Of a stretch of 64,000 nt of DNA, positions 37,153 to 48,040 are shown piece after piece; position 1 is the first letter of the stretch, and each line of letters begins with the position of its first letter. Location: positions 40,854,766-40,918,765 of the forward strand of contig CM037785.1 in NCBI GenBank assembly GCA_021229015.1. Direction: 5' to 3'. Origin of the DNA: Solen grandis (lineage: Eukaryota; Mollusca; Bivalvia; Adapedonta; Solenidae). A program made the translations under genes and the position numbers. The notes beneath the pieces were generated by a model. It saw only the letters and a list, made by a program, of their open reading frames with translations, had not been told where the DNA came from and made no database searches.

Positions 37153-39060
37153 TATTTTCCATTGAAAGTTTCCAACACGCTATATCAAATGCTGTCAATC
37201 TTTACAAAACCGATAGAAAATGTTGAATCACACATCCTGTAAAAATATGAGCTTATCTGGAAGCTTCGCATCAATTTTATTCTTTTTCAGATCCAAAGCT
37301 TGGTAATAATTTAAATCCTTTTTAAGATCCAAAGTTCGAAACTTGGATCAACCATAGAACCTGGTCTTTCCAAGTCTGGAAAAAACGTATACGGAAGCGC
37401 ACATCTACAATGTACTGAATACATTCTGTGAAAATTACATAGAAGAAATGATGGCTGTAGAATGCGAACAATATTTGGTAGCTAATTTTAACCCTGATGT
37501 CATATGGGGTCACATAAGAACGCAATTTACTGCATTCAAAAGGGACAAAGTCACGTTAATTGCTGTTGAAATTTCATTATATTGGCTCATAGGAAACCTG
37601 TTTTAATTTGAACCTCAAAATGAAGAAGAATGAAAACCAGTAACTAAACTTTGTTTGTCTGAACAAACGATAGGGCTTTCTGCTCTGCAAACCATAGCAA
37701 ACCTTAAAAAACCATTACATAATCATCTTGCAATACATTATCTGTAAAAATTGAACAAAATCCATCAAGAATTGAAAGCTGTAGAGCACAAAATAATTTG
37801 ACAGCAGATGCAAATGTTGACGTCAAATGATGTCATATAAAAATGGAAATCAATGTAATCAAAGGAAACTAAAGAGCTTGCCCCTTATTACAATTTCATG
37901 ATGCTGGCTCTTCAAGGAACCCTCTTTAAAATGAACCTCAATAATTCTCAAAATTGGTGTACCACAAGGCTGTCAGCTACCGCCAGTCCTCTTTACATGC
38001 AAAAAAAGGTTCTTTTCCTACCAAACATTTTTTTTTTACATATATTTTTTTCCTGAACTTTAAAGTGAGCATATGGCATTTGGACAAATCACAACAGCAC
38101 ATTATAACTACAATGTAATAGAAGAAAAGCTGGAACAAAGCATGGGACCAAATGCAGAGGCATTTGAAAAACCAGTATTCAGATATTCTTATTTTTCATG
38201 TAACTTGCTTATATTAGGTCCTATTTAAAAAAAACAACCTAGGTACCATTAGAAAGGTCTTCAGATTCCCAACATTTCGATGGCTTTATGTTTGACCTAT
38301 CTTTGACGGATTTTGAAAAATGAATGGTCAAACCCAAGCAAAACGGCAAAAACATGCCTATGTCAAATACTTTTTCTCCACCAACAGCTTTGAAATAATA
38401 ACCTGATCATTTAAACATACAAAACATTATAAAAGCAATACATCAAGCTAAAATTTAAATACAAATAAAATAAACAAGGAATAGTTCTTCAAATTATGTT
38501 CATACTCTTATCTACAAAAATCAATTTTGAGATTAAAGCAGCTAGATTTACTTGGGGTAACATAATTTTCCTTTTTTCTGCCATAACTCAACTGATTTAA
38601 CCCTTATTTTCAAAATCTAAATGTCATTTGAAAGATCCTTTAAAGGACTACAAATTACACCCATAGTACTTTGATAGAAAATTCATTGTTTTTGAGATAT
38701 TTAAAGGCAAACGTGAACAATGCAGTTATTTTCTAAAAGAAGGAACATTAAAACTATCCATGAGAATTTTCTAAAACTTTGCATGAATCACTGCTTTGTG
38801 CAGGTATGCCTCTAAGGCCATGACATTTATGATTTTCCAGAAAAAGAAGTGACAGTCCTCCAGAAGGGCCAATTGTACAGATGGACAAATTCTGCGCCTT
38901 TAGTGTAAATTTTAAATGAAAAAAAAAAGTAAGGCCTGTAGAGTTTAAAACCATCTCATTTTGCCAAAATTTAGTTAAGGTCATGCTGTCAATTAAATTA
39001 CGACACACATTACAACAACCATCATAATGTATAAAATAAAAGTCAGTGTGTATTTGTGGT
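36861..39060. repeat. mosaic of dispersed repeats, no gene
   Basis: Blocks recur at long spacing: CTGAACAAACGATAG near 36876 and 37660; TGCTGGCTCTTCAAGGAACC near 37902 with a partner TTGCTGGCTCTTTAAATAAC near 39860; AAAATGAACCTCA after each. A CA microsatellite lies at 37113-37150. The 84-residue minus-strand frame at 38754-39008 shows no domain. Confidence 0.5.
37113..37150. repeat. (AC)n microsatellite
   Basis: About 19 uninterrupted AC dinucleotides. Confidence 0.95.
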
Positions 39061-39119
39061 CAAGATTTCATGATCCTGTAAGATTCAAAATACCTTGGTT
39101 CAAAACATTTATCTGCATA

Positions 39120-39475
39120 TTGTCCGGACAAGCAAATGACCTTTGACCTCAAAGACTTAAAGTGTGACCTTGACCTAAGAGCTGCTGACCTAACTCTTGC
39201 ATGCAGCACTCTGCCACATTGACGTTAACATAACTGTCAAATTATTTGAACATCCAATGTTCCATGTCTGAACAATCAAATTCAGCTCTGTCACCTTTGA
39301 CCTTGACATCTGAGCTTGGAACCTAATTCTTGTGCATGACACTTCAGCTCATTGAGATACATATTACTGCCAAGTTATTAGGAAATCCTGCTAACCATGT
39401 CTAAGTTACAGCCCCGACAATGAAATCTGGATGACCTGATGAACTATAATGCACATACACCGTGAGGACATTGTG
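39120..39475. repeat. TGACCT-rich dispersed repeat
   Basis: TGACCTTTGACCTCAAAG at 39137, GTGTGACCTTGACCTAAGAG at 39163, and TCACCTTTGACCTTGACATC at 39291. The last two precede similar AACCTAATTCTTG / CTAACTCTTGCATG and CATGACACTTCAG / CAGCACTCTGCC blocks, so this is about two units of a ~135-bp repeat. The DR1 and ERRE-like words it contains are discussed in the findings. Confidence 0.65.
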
Positions 39476-39529
39476 ATGACTATGTCAAGCTCCCCAAGCG
39501 GGCTCAACAACAATTATGTGAGAAGATGA

Positions 39530-39789
39530 TTTATTTGTTTAGAAGTTATGGTCAGGGTTAAAATTTTTCACTGTATACAATTAAAAAAAAAAAAAAAAAA
39601 AGGAGATAAATTGGTCAAAATGGACTTAAGAGTTATGACCCTTTACAGAAATATACCCCTTGTTTTAGTGAACAAGTATATGTGAAGTTCGATGACAGAA
39701 GCTTTAATAGTTTAGAAGTTATGGCCAAGGTTTTCCGACGACAACGCCAATGACACCGAAATCAGATTGATGACCTCAACTTTTTTCTC

Positions 39790-39833
<44 letters not shown>

Positions 39834-39840
39834 GCTTTGC
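39530..39840. repeat. dispersed repeat Q, copy 1, with G39 tract
   Basis: AGGAGATAAATTGGTCAAAA, GGACTTAAGAGTTATGACCC, GAACAAGTATATGTGAAGTT, then ACGCCAATGACACCGAAATC and TTTTTTCTCGA. The same order occurs at 53570-53945. Here the end is replaced by 39 consecutive G (39792-39830). Confidence 0.75.
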
Positions 39841-40155
39841 TTATTGTTAAAATATTATGTTGCTGGCTCTTTAAATAACTATTTTAAAATGAACCTCATT
39901 CCCCATAAAGAGGGCTGTCCTACAAGGTGAAAGTCTATCACTGATCCTCTTTCGATGCATTACAAAAATCATAATGGTACACTTCAATGTAACAACTTTG
40001 GGAGCTGCACATTACATGAACATAAAGTTTTTCCCTTTCAAATGATTTCCAAGGTGAGGAAAAAGGGAATATATATCTGTAATAGGGACCTTGGTAAGGT
40101 TCCAAGTCAGAGAGAAACCTATATAATACAAAAGCTGTCATAAAATTATAATTTC

Positions 40156-40255
40156 NNNNNNNNNNNNNNNNNNNNNNNNNNNNNNNNNNNNNNNNNNNNN
40201 NNNNNNNNNNNNNNNNNNNNNNNNNNNNNNNNNNNNNNNNNNNNNNNNNNNNNNN
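40156..40255. other. assembly gap (100 N)
   Basis: Exactly 100 N, the usual placeholder for a gap of unknown size. Sequence on the two sides need not be this close. Confidence 0.99.
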
Positions 40256-40333
40256 GAAATCCTGCTACAATCAGGCCAGGCGTTACATTTGTGGAAGTGT
40301 GTATTCTTAATTAATTTACATCGATTATAGTTA

Positions 40334-40505
40334 CTGTAAAATCATTATTTTTTGTTGATATTAACTTTTGTTGAGTATGTACCTAGGGGAATTTCGAACG
40401 TCTATATAAGAGACAAGTTTTCGTGGGGATTAATATTCGTGGATAAAACCCTCCCCGAAATCGATGAAAATAACTGTTTCACGAAAATTGTTGATTCCAC
40501 AGTAT
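40334..40505. mobile_element. MITE-like element M2, copy 2
   Basis: Begins TACTGTAAAATCATTATT and ends TTGTTGATTCCACAGTA, an inverted pair. Inner blocks GGGGAATTTCGAACG, TTAATATTCGTGGATAAAAC and TTTCACGAAAATTG match the copy at 12291-12478 in order. Confidence 0.75.
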
Positions 40506-40807
40506 AAAATTAAGTATTCTATATATAATGATATATTCGTGTTTGATTGACAAGCTAAATCTATATGAATTTACAAAAGGTGTATACATTTGTATTTTAG
40601 TATATTGCATCATTCTGGTGATATGTTTTAAATCTATTAAAGTTTTTTAAGAGATTTCTTCCGTGGCTCGAGGCACTTAGCCTATGCAACCGCTCCAAGC
40701 AACATCTGTATTACAAGATAAGCGATGAAAGAAAGCCCCGAGTATTGCTCTGGACGTCGATTAAGCGAAGCTTTGAGCTTAAGTGGACCAATGAATCAGG
40801 TACTTAA

Positions 40808-41013
40808 TCAAGTGACCAAGGCACTGAGAGACTGTCGGCAGGATTTATATGAAATATCTATAATTCTAAACCCAGTGTTTCAACATGGTTAAGTTCAATA
40901 GAGGCAGAGGTCATACATGAACCTCCACGATTTTCATGCAACTAGCAAGTCAGCTGAACTCGCCTTCTGTTTCTTGATAATTCGCCGGCAGTCTCTCAAT
41001 GTCTTGAGCGCTT
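40808..41013. repeat. inverted repeat with ~25-bp arms
   Basis: AAGGCACTGAGAGACTGTCG (arm ending about 40838) is the imperfect complement of GCCGGCAGTCTCTCAATGTC (starting 40984). The spacer is about 145 bp and non-coding. No second copy in the window. Confidence 0.55.
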
Positions 41014-42468
41014 TGATCTGTTTCATAATAATCCGATCCTGATTCCATCATAAGTTGCATAGTAAAGGTCATGACCTTACTTCAGGACTCGTGAACCTGA
41101 TGTACATTCTTTCTTCTGTTGCCTACTTGTAGAAATTCGACGAGGTAACGGGTAATTTAAGATACTAGTATTTTGGCCTTTCTTTTTTGAAGTTAAGACA
41201 TTTTGGCTTAAACTCGTTATAATGCAAATGACGTATGAACTACGATTACAATTTTTTGGAGTTTCTGCTGCGAAGCGCTACATTTTTGCAGAAGTAGACC
41301 GTCATGTTGCTGCTATGTTTCATAAAAGGACACAGATATATATTTTGTCCACACTTAAAATGGATATTTCCATTCGAAAATAATCGTACAAGAACACAGT
41401 GAAGCGGTGATGGTTATGATTTAAACGTAGGTAACTTACTTCACTCTTATGATCGCATGCGCAGTTAAATCGGCTGTCCATGGAATAAGCCCCAACTTTC
41501 CATAAATTTTGAGATTCGGATAACGGTACACATTTTCTTGCATGGTGGTGTGACCAGCAGGGGTTAGTGATATGATCATATGGAACGCCGGAACTGCCTT
41601 AAGTAGTCATCTTAATATGTTATAACATTTATTTGTTATTACATTATGTGCCTAGATCTTAACACGTTGTGGAAACGTATTTATATTCTGTGCGATTGCC
41701 GTTATATGTTGTGCTTTTGATCTTATATTTTGACATATTTTATTATATCATGTAGTTACATTTTATATATGAGGTAAACTTATTATATTATGTTTTATTT
41801 TCCAATTTATATCATGTCTACTTTTTTTTGGTCTTATATATTATTTTTTATGGTAAGTTAATACACAAATGAGCGATAATTGGTCATTTATTACATTCAC
41901 GCTAAGAAAAAATCATGTTAAAAATTATATGATTAAATATGTTTGAACTCAATATAACATAAACGTTATTTTCATATTTCTGAGTTTTAAAGAACATATA
42001 CTATTTCACTCAACCCAATATTCATGCAACATTGTATAGTGTAGATCTTTGACTAAACCCGTATCAACATGAAGGTTTACACTGGTCGTCATATGAACAT
42101 TGTTTATAACATGGATGTAAATATAAAAATTATATATCTTTGTAAAATATATACGATTCCATATATATATATCAGCGACATAATTAAAAGGTCTATGACG
42201 ATATTTCATACACATGTTAGGATTAATTATCAAATATATTGCCTTTGAAAATAGAAAACAAAGTAATATAATTGTTTTAAGTCAAATATTACCGATCTTT
42301 CCTTATCCGTGAGATCACAACGTTCAAAATGATATAACATTTTTTTCTCTAAATTCTATATATCTATCTAAATTCTATCTCTTTTAAAATATACTTTGAT
42401 TGGTTAATTGTAATTCTTTTTTTTAATATATATTTTTAATATATTTCTGATTAGTTGTTTTCTTTCAG
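41014..42468. other. non-genic stretch
   Basis: No exon supported. AAGGTCATGACCTT at 41065-41078 is a perfect 14-bp palindrome made of two opposed AGGTCA half-sites. Confidence 0.4.
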
Positions 42469-42567
42469 GTCTCTGTATGGGTTAAGTTCAATAAACAATG
42501 TAATGCCATGACACCTGACCCTTGTCGTGCCTTCTTATCAGTTTGCGCAGCATGTGTTTTACTTTGA
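42469..42567 (+). CDS. possible terminal exon, cysteine-rich, low confidence
   Basis: A good acceptor (GTTTTCTTTCAG) ends at 42468. The frame after it reads VSVWVKFNKQCNAMTPDPCR then AFLSVCAACVLL and TGA. The C-x7-C-x6-C spacing with CRAFLSVC is reminiscent of the CxTFFRVC segment of DSL Notch ligands (MNNL domain), but the stop comes where that family continues. There is no donor or partner exon. Probably chance or a decayed copy. Confidence 0.15.
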   Translation, partial: VSVWVKFNKQCNAMTPDPCRAFLSVCAACVLL

Positions 42568-45006
42568 CCGGATATAGCACCTTTATGTATCGCATGTACC
42601 GGTATACACCATCCTTTCCCCTCCAACACTTTCCTAATTAGGGGAGGGAGGGGGCAATCGACAGGTACAACATAAATGAAATAACTAACTTAACTACGAA
42701 CTTCTACCGTTAATATAATTTATGAATTCTTTCTTTTTTATGTACATTATACTTAAAATATTATATTAAAATTAAAAATGTAAAATATGAACATTGTATT
42801 TTGAAGAGGAAGACATTCTTTCAGTATATTTCCATATCGAATCTCGCATAAAAACTGATAATATTATTTACTGATAAAAGTTCTTTAAAAACTAAAAGAG
42901 ATGGTCTTATTATCATCTCTAGTAATCACATATGTCTAAGTGTATTCTTACCATTGTTAAAGTAAGTAAATATTTTATTTATTAAAATAGTGAGTAGAAT
43001 TGAACAACAGTTATATAATAGTTATATAATAGGACATGGGGCCATTTAAAAGTTGTTTGCAAATCAATTAGATTTTGCTATCTTCTTGGGAGAAAATGGA
43101 CTGATGGTCAAATGATACCCAATATATGAAATGGAATTGCTTTTTTAAGTACGTTAACAGTTGCTAAGCCACTGTTTTATTTCTCCCATACTTGTCTGAC
43201 ATATTATTCCCCATATACATGTTAATCTAGCAATTTAAGCATTATATCAAACTTCGCAGAACTGTATGAACTCACAGCGAACCCTATTTGCATATATGCA
43301 AAAGAGTTACGCTTGACCCCAAAGATGGCGACGCAGAGCGTAGAGCGCGCACCTGCCAAAAAATCGGGAACTATCTGCCAATTTTTAATAACCACAATAA
43401 AATGGCTATTTCAACCCCTTTTCTTATGTTTTTGTACTGAAATATATTGAAATTTATAAGAAATAGATTTTTTTTTTATTTCAGCAAACCTTTATTATTA
43501 TGAATGAGACTGAAAACATGTAAGGGTGTCATATTAGATTCAATGATCCTATGGACCTCCTACTGGGGCGTATGCCTTTACGATAGCCAATACATAGTGG
43601 CATAAGTTGGCAAAGTTTGAAAAAAATCTGTAGTGGCCAAAAAACAGGCCTTATAGAGACTGGTCCTTTGTAATTTTTCAACATCTTAAATCAAATTCGT
43701 CTACCCAATACTGACTGTTTGTTGCGCCGTAATAATAGTACCTGGGCTATTAGATCTGTGAAATTTGCTTTCTAATGAAATGTAAGAAACTATTGAAATT
43801 TCACTGAAATTGAATAGATCCTAAATAATTTTGATTTAAAAAAAAACAATAATAATAAAAAAAATATTATTGTGTCAGTATTGCTTTTATAGTTCTCAAC
43901 ATTTCATGAGTCCAACTCGCTTTAAAACCTCCATTCTTTTTACCTTTGATTGACAACCCTTATATACATTATAGCCTTAAAACAACAACTAATTATCCAC
44001 TTGATATTCCCACAAAAGATATATTAAATATTGTTCTTTCATTTGGAATATATTTTTATATTATTACTATAGATTCTGAGATATGAGCAACAAAATTCTC
44101 GGTGTTGCAAGACTTTTTGTGCCGAGTATATATAAATGCGTATATTTATAGTTGCTACACAGTGAATCAATTGTTACAATTATATTTAAACAGTAACAGC
44201 AATGAAAGATTTTAAACCCTGCACACATTCTGTCCATTATCATCACAAGACGAATACAAAGGAGAATCATTGTTTGTTTACAAACCATTATCAGATTTCC
44301 AGTAAGGTCCTGAAAATTACCTAATCTATGCCATTTCCAACAGGTTGACTGGCCACAGGTCATTTAGCCATTAACACTTCCCGCTGTGTTGTATAGCGGT
44401 TTTGGGGGCTTATTCCACAGACTGTGTTTCGATTTTTGAGGTGTAAATTCGATTTGCAGCTACTGAAAATAAGGATAAGTTACGCGCGCGCGTGTGTGTG
44501 TGTGTTCCACCTCTCGTTGCATGCGATAAATTCCATGAAATTTGAAATATACACGATAACTAATACTTGTAACGCCTGTTACAAATATTATGCATGTCAA
44601 TCCACCGATTTAAATTTCATGTTATCACATTCGTTATACCTGTTACAAATGCATAACGGAATTCAAGCACAAATGTAATATATTTTGTGCCGAATGTGTT
44701 CGATGCTGATTTTTTTATGTGACATACAAATATATGTGATCACATAAAACTGTATATATATTGTAAATGTAACGAATATTTTACAAATATTTTACGAATG
44801 TGGTATAACAGAGCTCTATAAATAAGCCATGTATATCATTATTACTAGTGCAATCATATATACAGTATATTAAACAATGTAAATTAAGCAGTTTCCGATT
44901 GAAACGATTTAATTTCCAGTAAATCATACATGTATTCTTCTGAAGAATTTAGGACACACTGCCTTGTGAAAGTCACTAATATCGCAACAAATTTCCTGTT
45001 TCACAG
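42568..45006. other. mostly non-genic; likely intron or upstream of receptor locus
   Basis: AT-rich apart from a CpG-dense patch at 43318-43370. GGAATAAGCCCC at 41489 and its complement GGGGCTTATTCC at 44408 are an isolated inverted pair. TA- and TG-rich microsatellites lie near 44483-44505. If the receptor gene at 45007 begins to the left, its introns fill this space, but no further exon could be recognised. Confidence 0.35.
43325..43450 (+). CDS. small ORF in CpG-dense patch, 41 residues
   Basis: The ATG lies in AAAGATGGCGACG, with A at -3 and G at +4, a strong animal start context that also resembles the YY1 core AAGATGGCG. The product begins MATQSVERAPAKKSGTICQF and ends in a hydrophobic run. 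The first 40 bases are much richer in CG dinucleotides than the surroundings, which suggests a promoter/first-exon patch. No homologue recognised; it may be a first exon whose splice donor I could not choose. Confidence 0.25.
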   Translation: MATQSVERAPAKKSGTICQFLITTIKWLFQPLFLCFCTEIY

Positions 45007-45126
45007 ATGGTATTTTTCCGTTTTGTGTGAGTGTCACCAGAGACAACAAATCAAAATTGATACTGAACGAAGACATCTGTGAACACAAGTACAGATATCT
45101 GCTCCTTCAATACGGTGAAAAACTAC
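45007..45126 (+). CDS. receptor-like gene: membrane-proximal ectodomain exon
   Basis: Acceptor TTTCACAG ends at 45006 and the strong donor GTAAGAAT begins at 45127. The 120-bp exon is symmetric, phase 1 on both sides, as is usual for extracellular modules. It reads xDGIFPFCVSVTRDNKS, then a KLILNEDICEHKY segment with the second cysteine, ending GEKL plus one base. The domain type was not recognised. Without splicing, the frame runs on 38 codons past the donor to 45242. Confidence 0.6.
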
Positions 45127-45535
45127 GTAAGAATAATTACTCCCGTAGTACATGTATAACAGATTTTGTAATGAGCCTTTTTACTTACACATGGCATTTA
45201 AAATGTGAAAAAAAAAAACACAAAAAACACATACATAGGTAATTGTATTATTATCAAAATTAATTCAGATATATTATCACTTAAAGAAATTAACGTAGTG
45301 TATTAACCCTTTCCCTCATATAGACTCATTTTGACGCCCTCAATAGGTATCACATAAATCCTGATCTGCAGAAAACCACAGTTAAACCTTACCAAATTTA
45401 ATTACAAAATCCTCATTTCCAGACCACTGAGGAGCAGCGAACAGATTAAAACCTGATCAGCCAGCGCTGATCTGGTTTTATGCTGTTCGCATAGGTCTTT
45501 TCATGGCGTCCTCTATGAGGGAAAGGGTTAACATG

Positions 45536-45570
<35 letters not shown>

Positions 45571-47397
45571 TTCTGTATAATTCGACGGCTTGGGGAAAAC
45601 TATGGTAACTGATTCTTTATTCACATGCAGTTACTATAGTTTTGTACCAAGCCCTGATTTTTTTTATATATAATTATATTGCAATAACATTAATTGTGTC
45701 ATAGCTTTCTATGAAAATATAATTTATGCGTAGAAGATATATACGCTAACATGAAATCGCTTTTTCTTATGTCAAGAAAAACACATTATATTATATCTGT
45801 TCGAAAAAACAGAATATAACGTATTCTAATCCAGTTCGATTATACGGGTAACAAAGTTGTTTTGTGCCTGTAGATATCAACTTAAAGTTCTCGAGTCAAA
45901 TAATATCTCATATTATTGGTTTTAATTTCATATTCTGAAATTCTACAGCAGGGGCTGAAGGATCATTCTCGGTGTACGTCTACGTGGGTTTAGCAGTTGT
46001 GGTTGTCCTGCCGACAATAATTGCAATTTTGTACCGAGGCATCAAAAGGAGGAGGTATTTTGATGGGATACATGAATAAACTTTACATATTTGAATCATA
46101 TAATAACGTTATACAATTCACATGTACTGCTGCCTTGTTCCGAATAGACATTAGCTGAATACAGGGAAATGAATACAGGGAAGATAATTTCCGGGATGTT
46201 CGTAGCACTAGTCGGCCCTTCTCAACTTTCTAATCTGATGGTTGACTCACTTCTTGGAAGGCCTGGACGCAAAACGACTTGCTTCATGATAAATGCTACA
46301 TGCGAGACGCTTCTAACGAAAGTCAGTATGCTGATACCATATATAGGTAGTACCGGTGTGTCACTTTCTAGAAATGAAATGCTGTTTATATTTAGTTGCT
46401 GTTGAAACGGATAAGAAACGATAAACATAAATCATGTAGCATATCGCAAGAAGCATTTAGCATGAAGCATATCGCAAGTTCCGTTCAGCAAGGCACACTT
46501 ATTTTTCAGAATTACTTGATGACTAAATGTCCAAATAGACACAAATACACTGATAATGAGGACAAACCTATTTCGATTTACCATCGCCACAATCTATGTA
46601 TCCTAAATGTCTTTGCAAATATTAAACAAAAAACATTACGCATTTTGCATACCGCCATAAGCATGTCGCATTCTGCAAAAAGCATTGCGCCAGCTTTCCA
46701 GCTACCTACGTATTCAAGTTTGTTATTCGGCTCCTTAAAAACGCTTTGGTTATATTAAGCTATTGTCTTTTGATAAGCGATCATGAGTTTTCTTGGCCCT
46801 CTTGTTATTATCATGATATGGTATCATCATTTAATATTTCTTTGAATAAGCATCTAAAGGAAAAAAAAACATGCACTCAATACATAACACTTAACTCGCT
46901 AACTACATGCGTTTATATGTCATGACTTCAAAATTGTCTGTAACTATTTCCCCCTTAACTTATATACTTTTAGATTGAAGCCTGTCGCAATTAACAATGA
47001 AAAAGAACAACCACTAGGGCACCAGTCGTTATCTGCAAGGTCTAGACCCCCTAGTCCTGTCTCAGAAGACAGCGTTTCGCTAAATGAATTTAGTGTAGAG
47101 AGTTATGACACAGAAGAGGACTTAAGAAGAAGTGAAGCGGACAACGAGGTACCTTCAAACGTTTACCATACGTTTGCCATTGCAGCTGCAGCTACTGACG
47201 CCTACAATCGACCTGTATACAATACAGTCGACCGACAGAAAAGGACTGAAATAGTTTTTAACTATGACCATGTGACGAGTGAACGTCATCTGAATGAAAA
47301 TGCAGATGGAACCAATGACTCTTTCTACAATGTGTGTGGAGCACAGATGCCTCCGGTCATAAACCAGGCATCTGATTATGACACTGCACGGTTTTAA
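45007..47397 (+). CDS. single-pass membrane receptor-like gene, 3' part (3 exons)
   Basis: Three exons join in frame: 45007-45126, 45952-46054 and 46974-47397. Together they encode a short extracellular piece with two cysteines, one transmembrane helix, a KRRR stop-transfer and a cytoplasmic tail of about 148 residues with seven tyrosines, ending at TAA. AATAAA follows at 47446. The first exon starts within a codon, so upstream exons (signal peptide and ectodomain) must exist, either in 40-45 kb or beyond the gap. The layout is that of a type I cell-surface protein. No family is recognised. A TTAA-MITE (45303-45531) lies in the first intron. Confidence 0.65.
45303..45531. mobile_element. TTAA-flanked MITE, family P1, copy 1
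   Basis: TTAACCCTTTCCCTCATATA at the left is mirrored by CTATGAGGGAAAGGGTTAA at the right, each with a TTAA. TTAA target sites and CCCTTT/AAAGGG ends are hallmarks of piggyBac-type elements. An inner inverted repeat pairs GCGAACAGATTAAAACCTGA with TCTGGTTTTATGCTGTTCGC. No coding capacity. It sits in the first intron of the receptor-like gene. Confidence 0.85.
45537..45570. repeat. (TGT)n microsatellite
   Basis: About eleven TGT/GTT triplets, directly after the P1 element. Confidence 0.95.
45952..46054 (+). CDS. receptor-like gene: transmembrane exon
   Basis: It encodes (R)AEGSFS followed by the helix VYVYVGLAVVVVLPTIIAIL and YRGIKRR. Upstream is CTACAGCAG, a NAGNAG tandem acceptor: entry at 45949 would add one codon in frame (P-G for R). 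The donor AG|GTATTT ends the exon in phase 2, and A at 46974 completes an Arg codon. If the intron is kept, the frame adds YFDGIHE and stops at 46077-46079, giving a tail-less product. Confidence 0.7.
46075..46080 (+). promoter_or_regulatory. candidate intronic polyadenylation signal
   Basis: AATAAA overlaps the in-frame stop reached if the transmembrane exon is not spliced. It could make a short receptor isoform without the cytoplasmic tail; transcript evidence is absent. Confidence 0.3.
46430..46700. repeat. GCAT-rich degenerate repeat inside intron
   Basis: AGCATATCGCAAGAAGCATT, TTAGCATGAAGCATATCGCA and, later, CGCATTTTGCATACCGCCAT with AAGCATGTCGCATTCTGCAA. This explains the 120-residue frame at 46396-46758, which has no other support as a gene. 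Confidence 0.55.
46974..47397 (+). CDS. receptor-like gene: cytoplasmic tail exon
   Basis: The acceptor is TACTTTTAG at 46973. The first base completes an Arg codon, then LKPVAINNEKEQ. The tail holds a SRPPSPVSED patch, an acidic ESYDTEEDL segment, an alanine run (AIAAAA) and seven tyrosines in NVYHTF, DAYNRPVYNTV, FNYDHV, SFYNVC and the final DYDTARF. None is a canonical ITIM, though several could bind SH2 or PTB domains. The exon is open for 140 codons, the longest convincing frame in this half of the window. Antisense frames here are shadows. Confidence 0.75.
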
Positions 47398-47445
47398 AGA
47401 CACAAGAAGTGTCTTTCGAACTTGCTTTGTTTGTATATACATGTA

Positions 47446-47451
47446 AATAAA
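47446..47451 (+). terminator. polyadenylation signal of the receptor-like gene
   Basis: AATAAA 49 bases after the stop codon, followed within about 40 bases by a T-rich stretch (TTGTTTTGTTTTTG). Confidence 0.6.
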
Positions 47452-47884
47452 TGAATTGCATTCGTTTCTCTAATATTGTTTTGTTTTTGCACAATGGTGT
47501 TTGCCTCATGTGTTAATGATTTGTTTGTTTGGTTGGGCTCCATATCTAACCACTGGGACGAGTGATGTACGCTACTAACATGTATTAACATACAAACATC
47601 GTTTACATATCGATATACATGTATATTTAAATATTAGGAAGTATCGACAAACTAACATTAAATGTGCAGATACTGTAGATTTAATCAAATTTGGAGATAT
47701 GTTACTTCATCCAGATCGCAATAAAAATATCGATGCATCTCATCTGACACTTAAAAATATAATTGTTCTTAAGCCGAAATTCCCTGCACCAATGACCATT
47801 TCTAACGAATAGTTAACACATATCCGGATTTTCAAAACATTACACTCTTTGTATGTGTTGTCATTTATTCTGTGGTTATATTTG

Positions 47885-48040
47885 TTGTTGTATTGGGGTT
47901 TACCGTCGCTGTGATAGTATTTCAATCATATAGCGACGTCCAGCTAATTATAGGTGGAGGAAGACCCCCGAGTACACAGATGTACCCGGGTAGAACCACC
48001 GACCTACCGCAAGCCAGCTGGAAGGTTATACTTGCTGTTG
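47885..48040 (-). repeat. SINE family S2, 3' half
   Basis: The minus strand reads AACCTTCCAGCTGGCTTGCG, GTAGGTCGGTGGTTCTACCC, then TAATTAGCTGGACGTCGCTA, ATGATTGAAATACTATCACA and GCGACGGTAAACCCCAATAC. The tRNA head is missing. Confidence 0.75.

Noticed and set aside
42469..42567. Notch-ligand (DSL) MNNL exon
   Set aside because: Only the cysteine spacing and CRAFLSVC resemble the family. The frame stops too early and no neighbouring DSL or EGF exon is present. Kept only as a very low-confidence exon.
41489..44419. A 2.9-kb element bounded by GGAATAAGCCCC and its complement
   Set aside because: Only about 12 bases match, with no target duplication and no transposase between.
46396..46758. 120-residue plus-strand frame
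   Set aside because: It lies within the receptor intron and is largely explained by GCAT-type repeats; no splice or family support.
47155..47442. 95-residue minus-strand frame
   Set aside because: Antisense shadow of the receptor tail exon.
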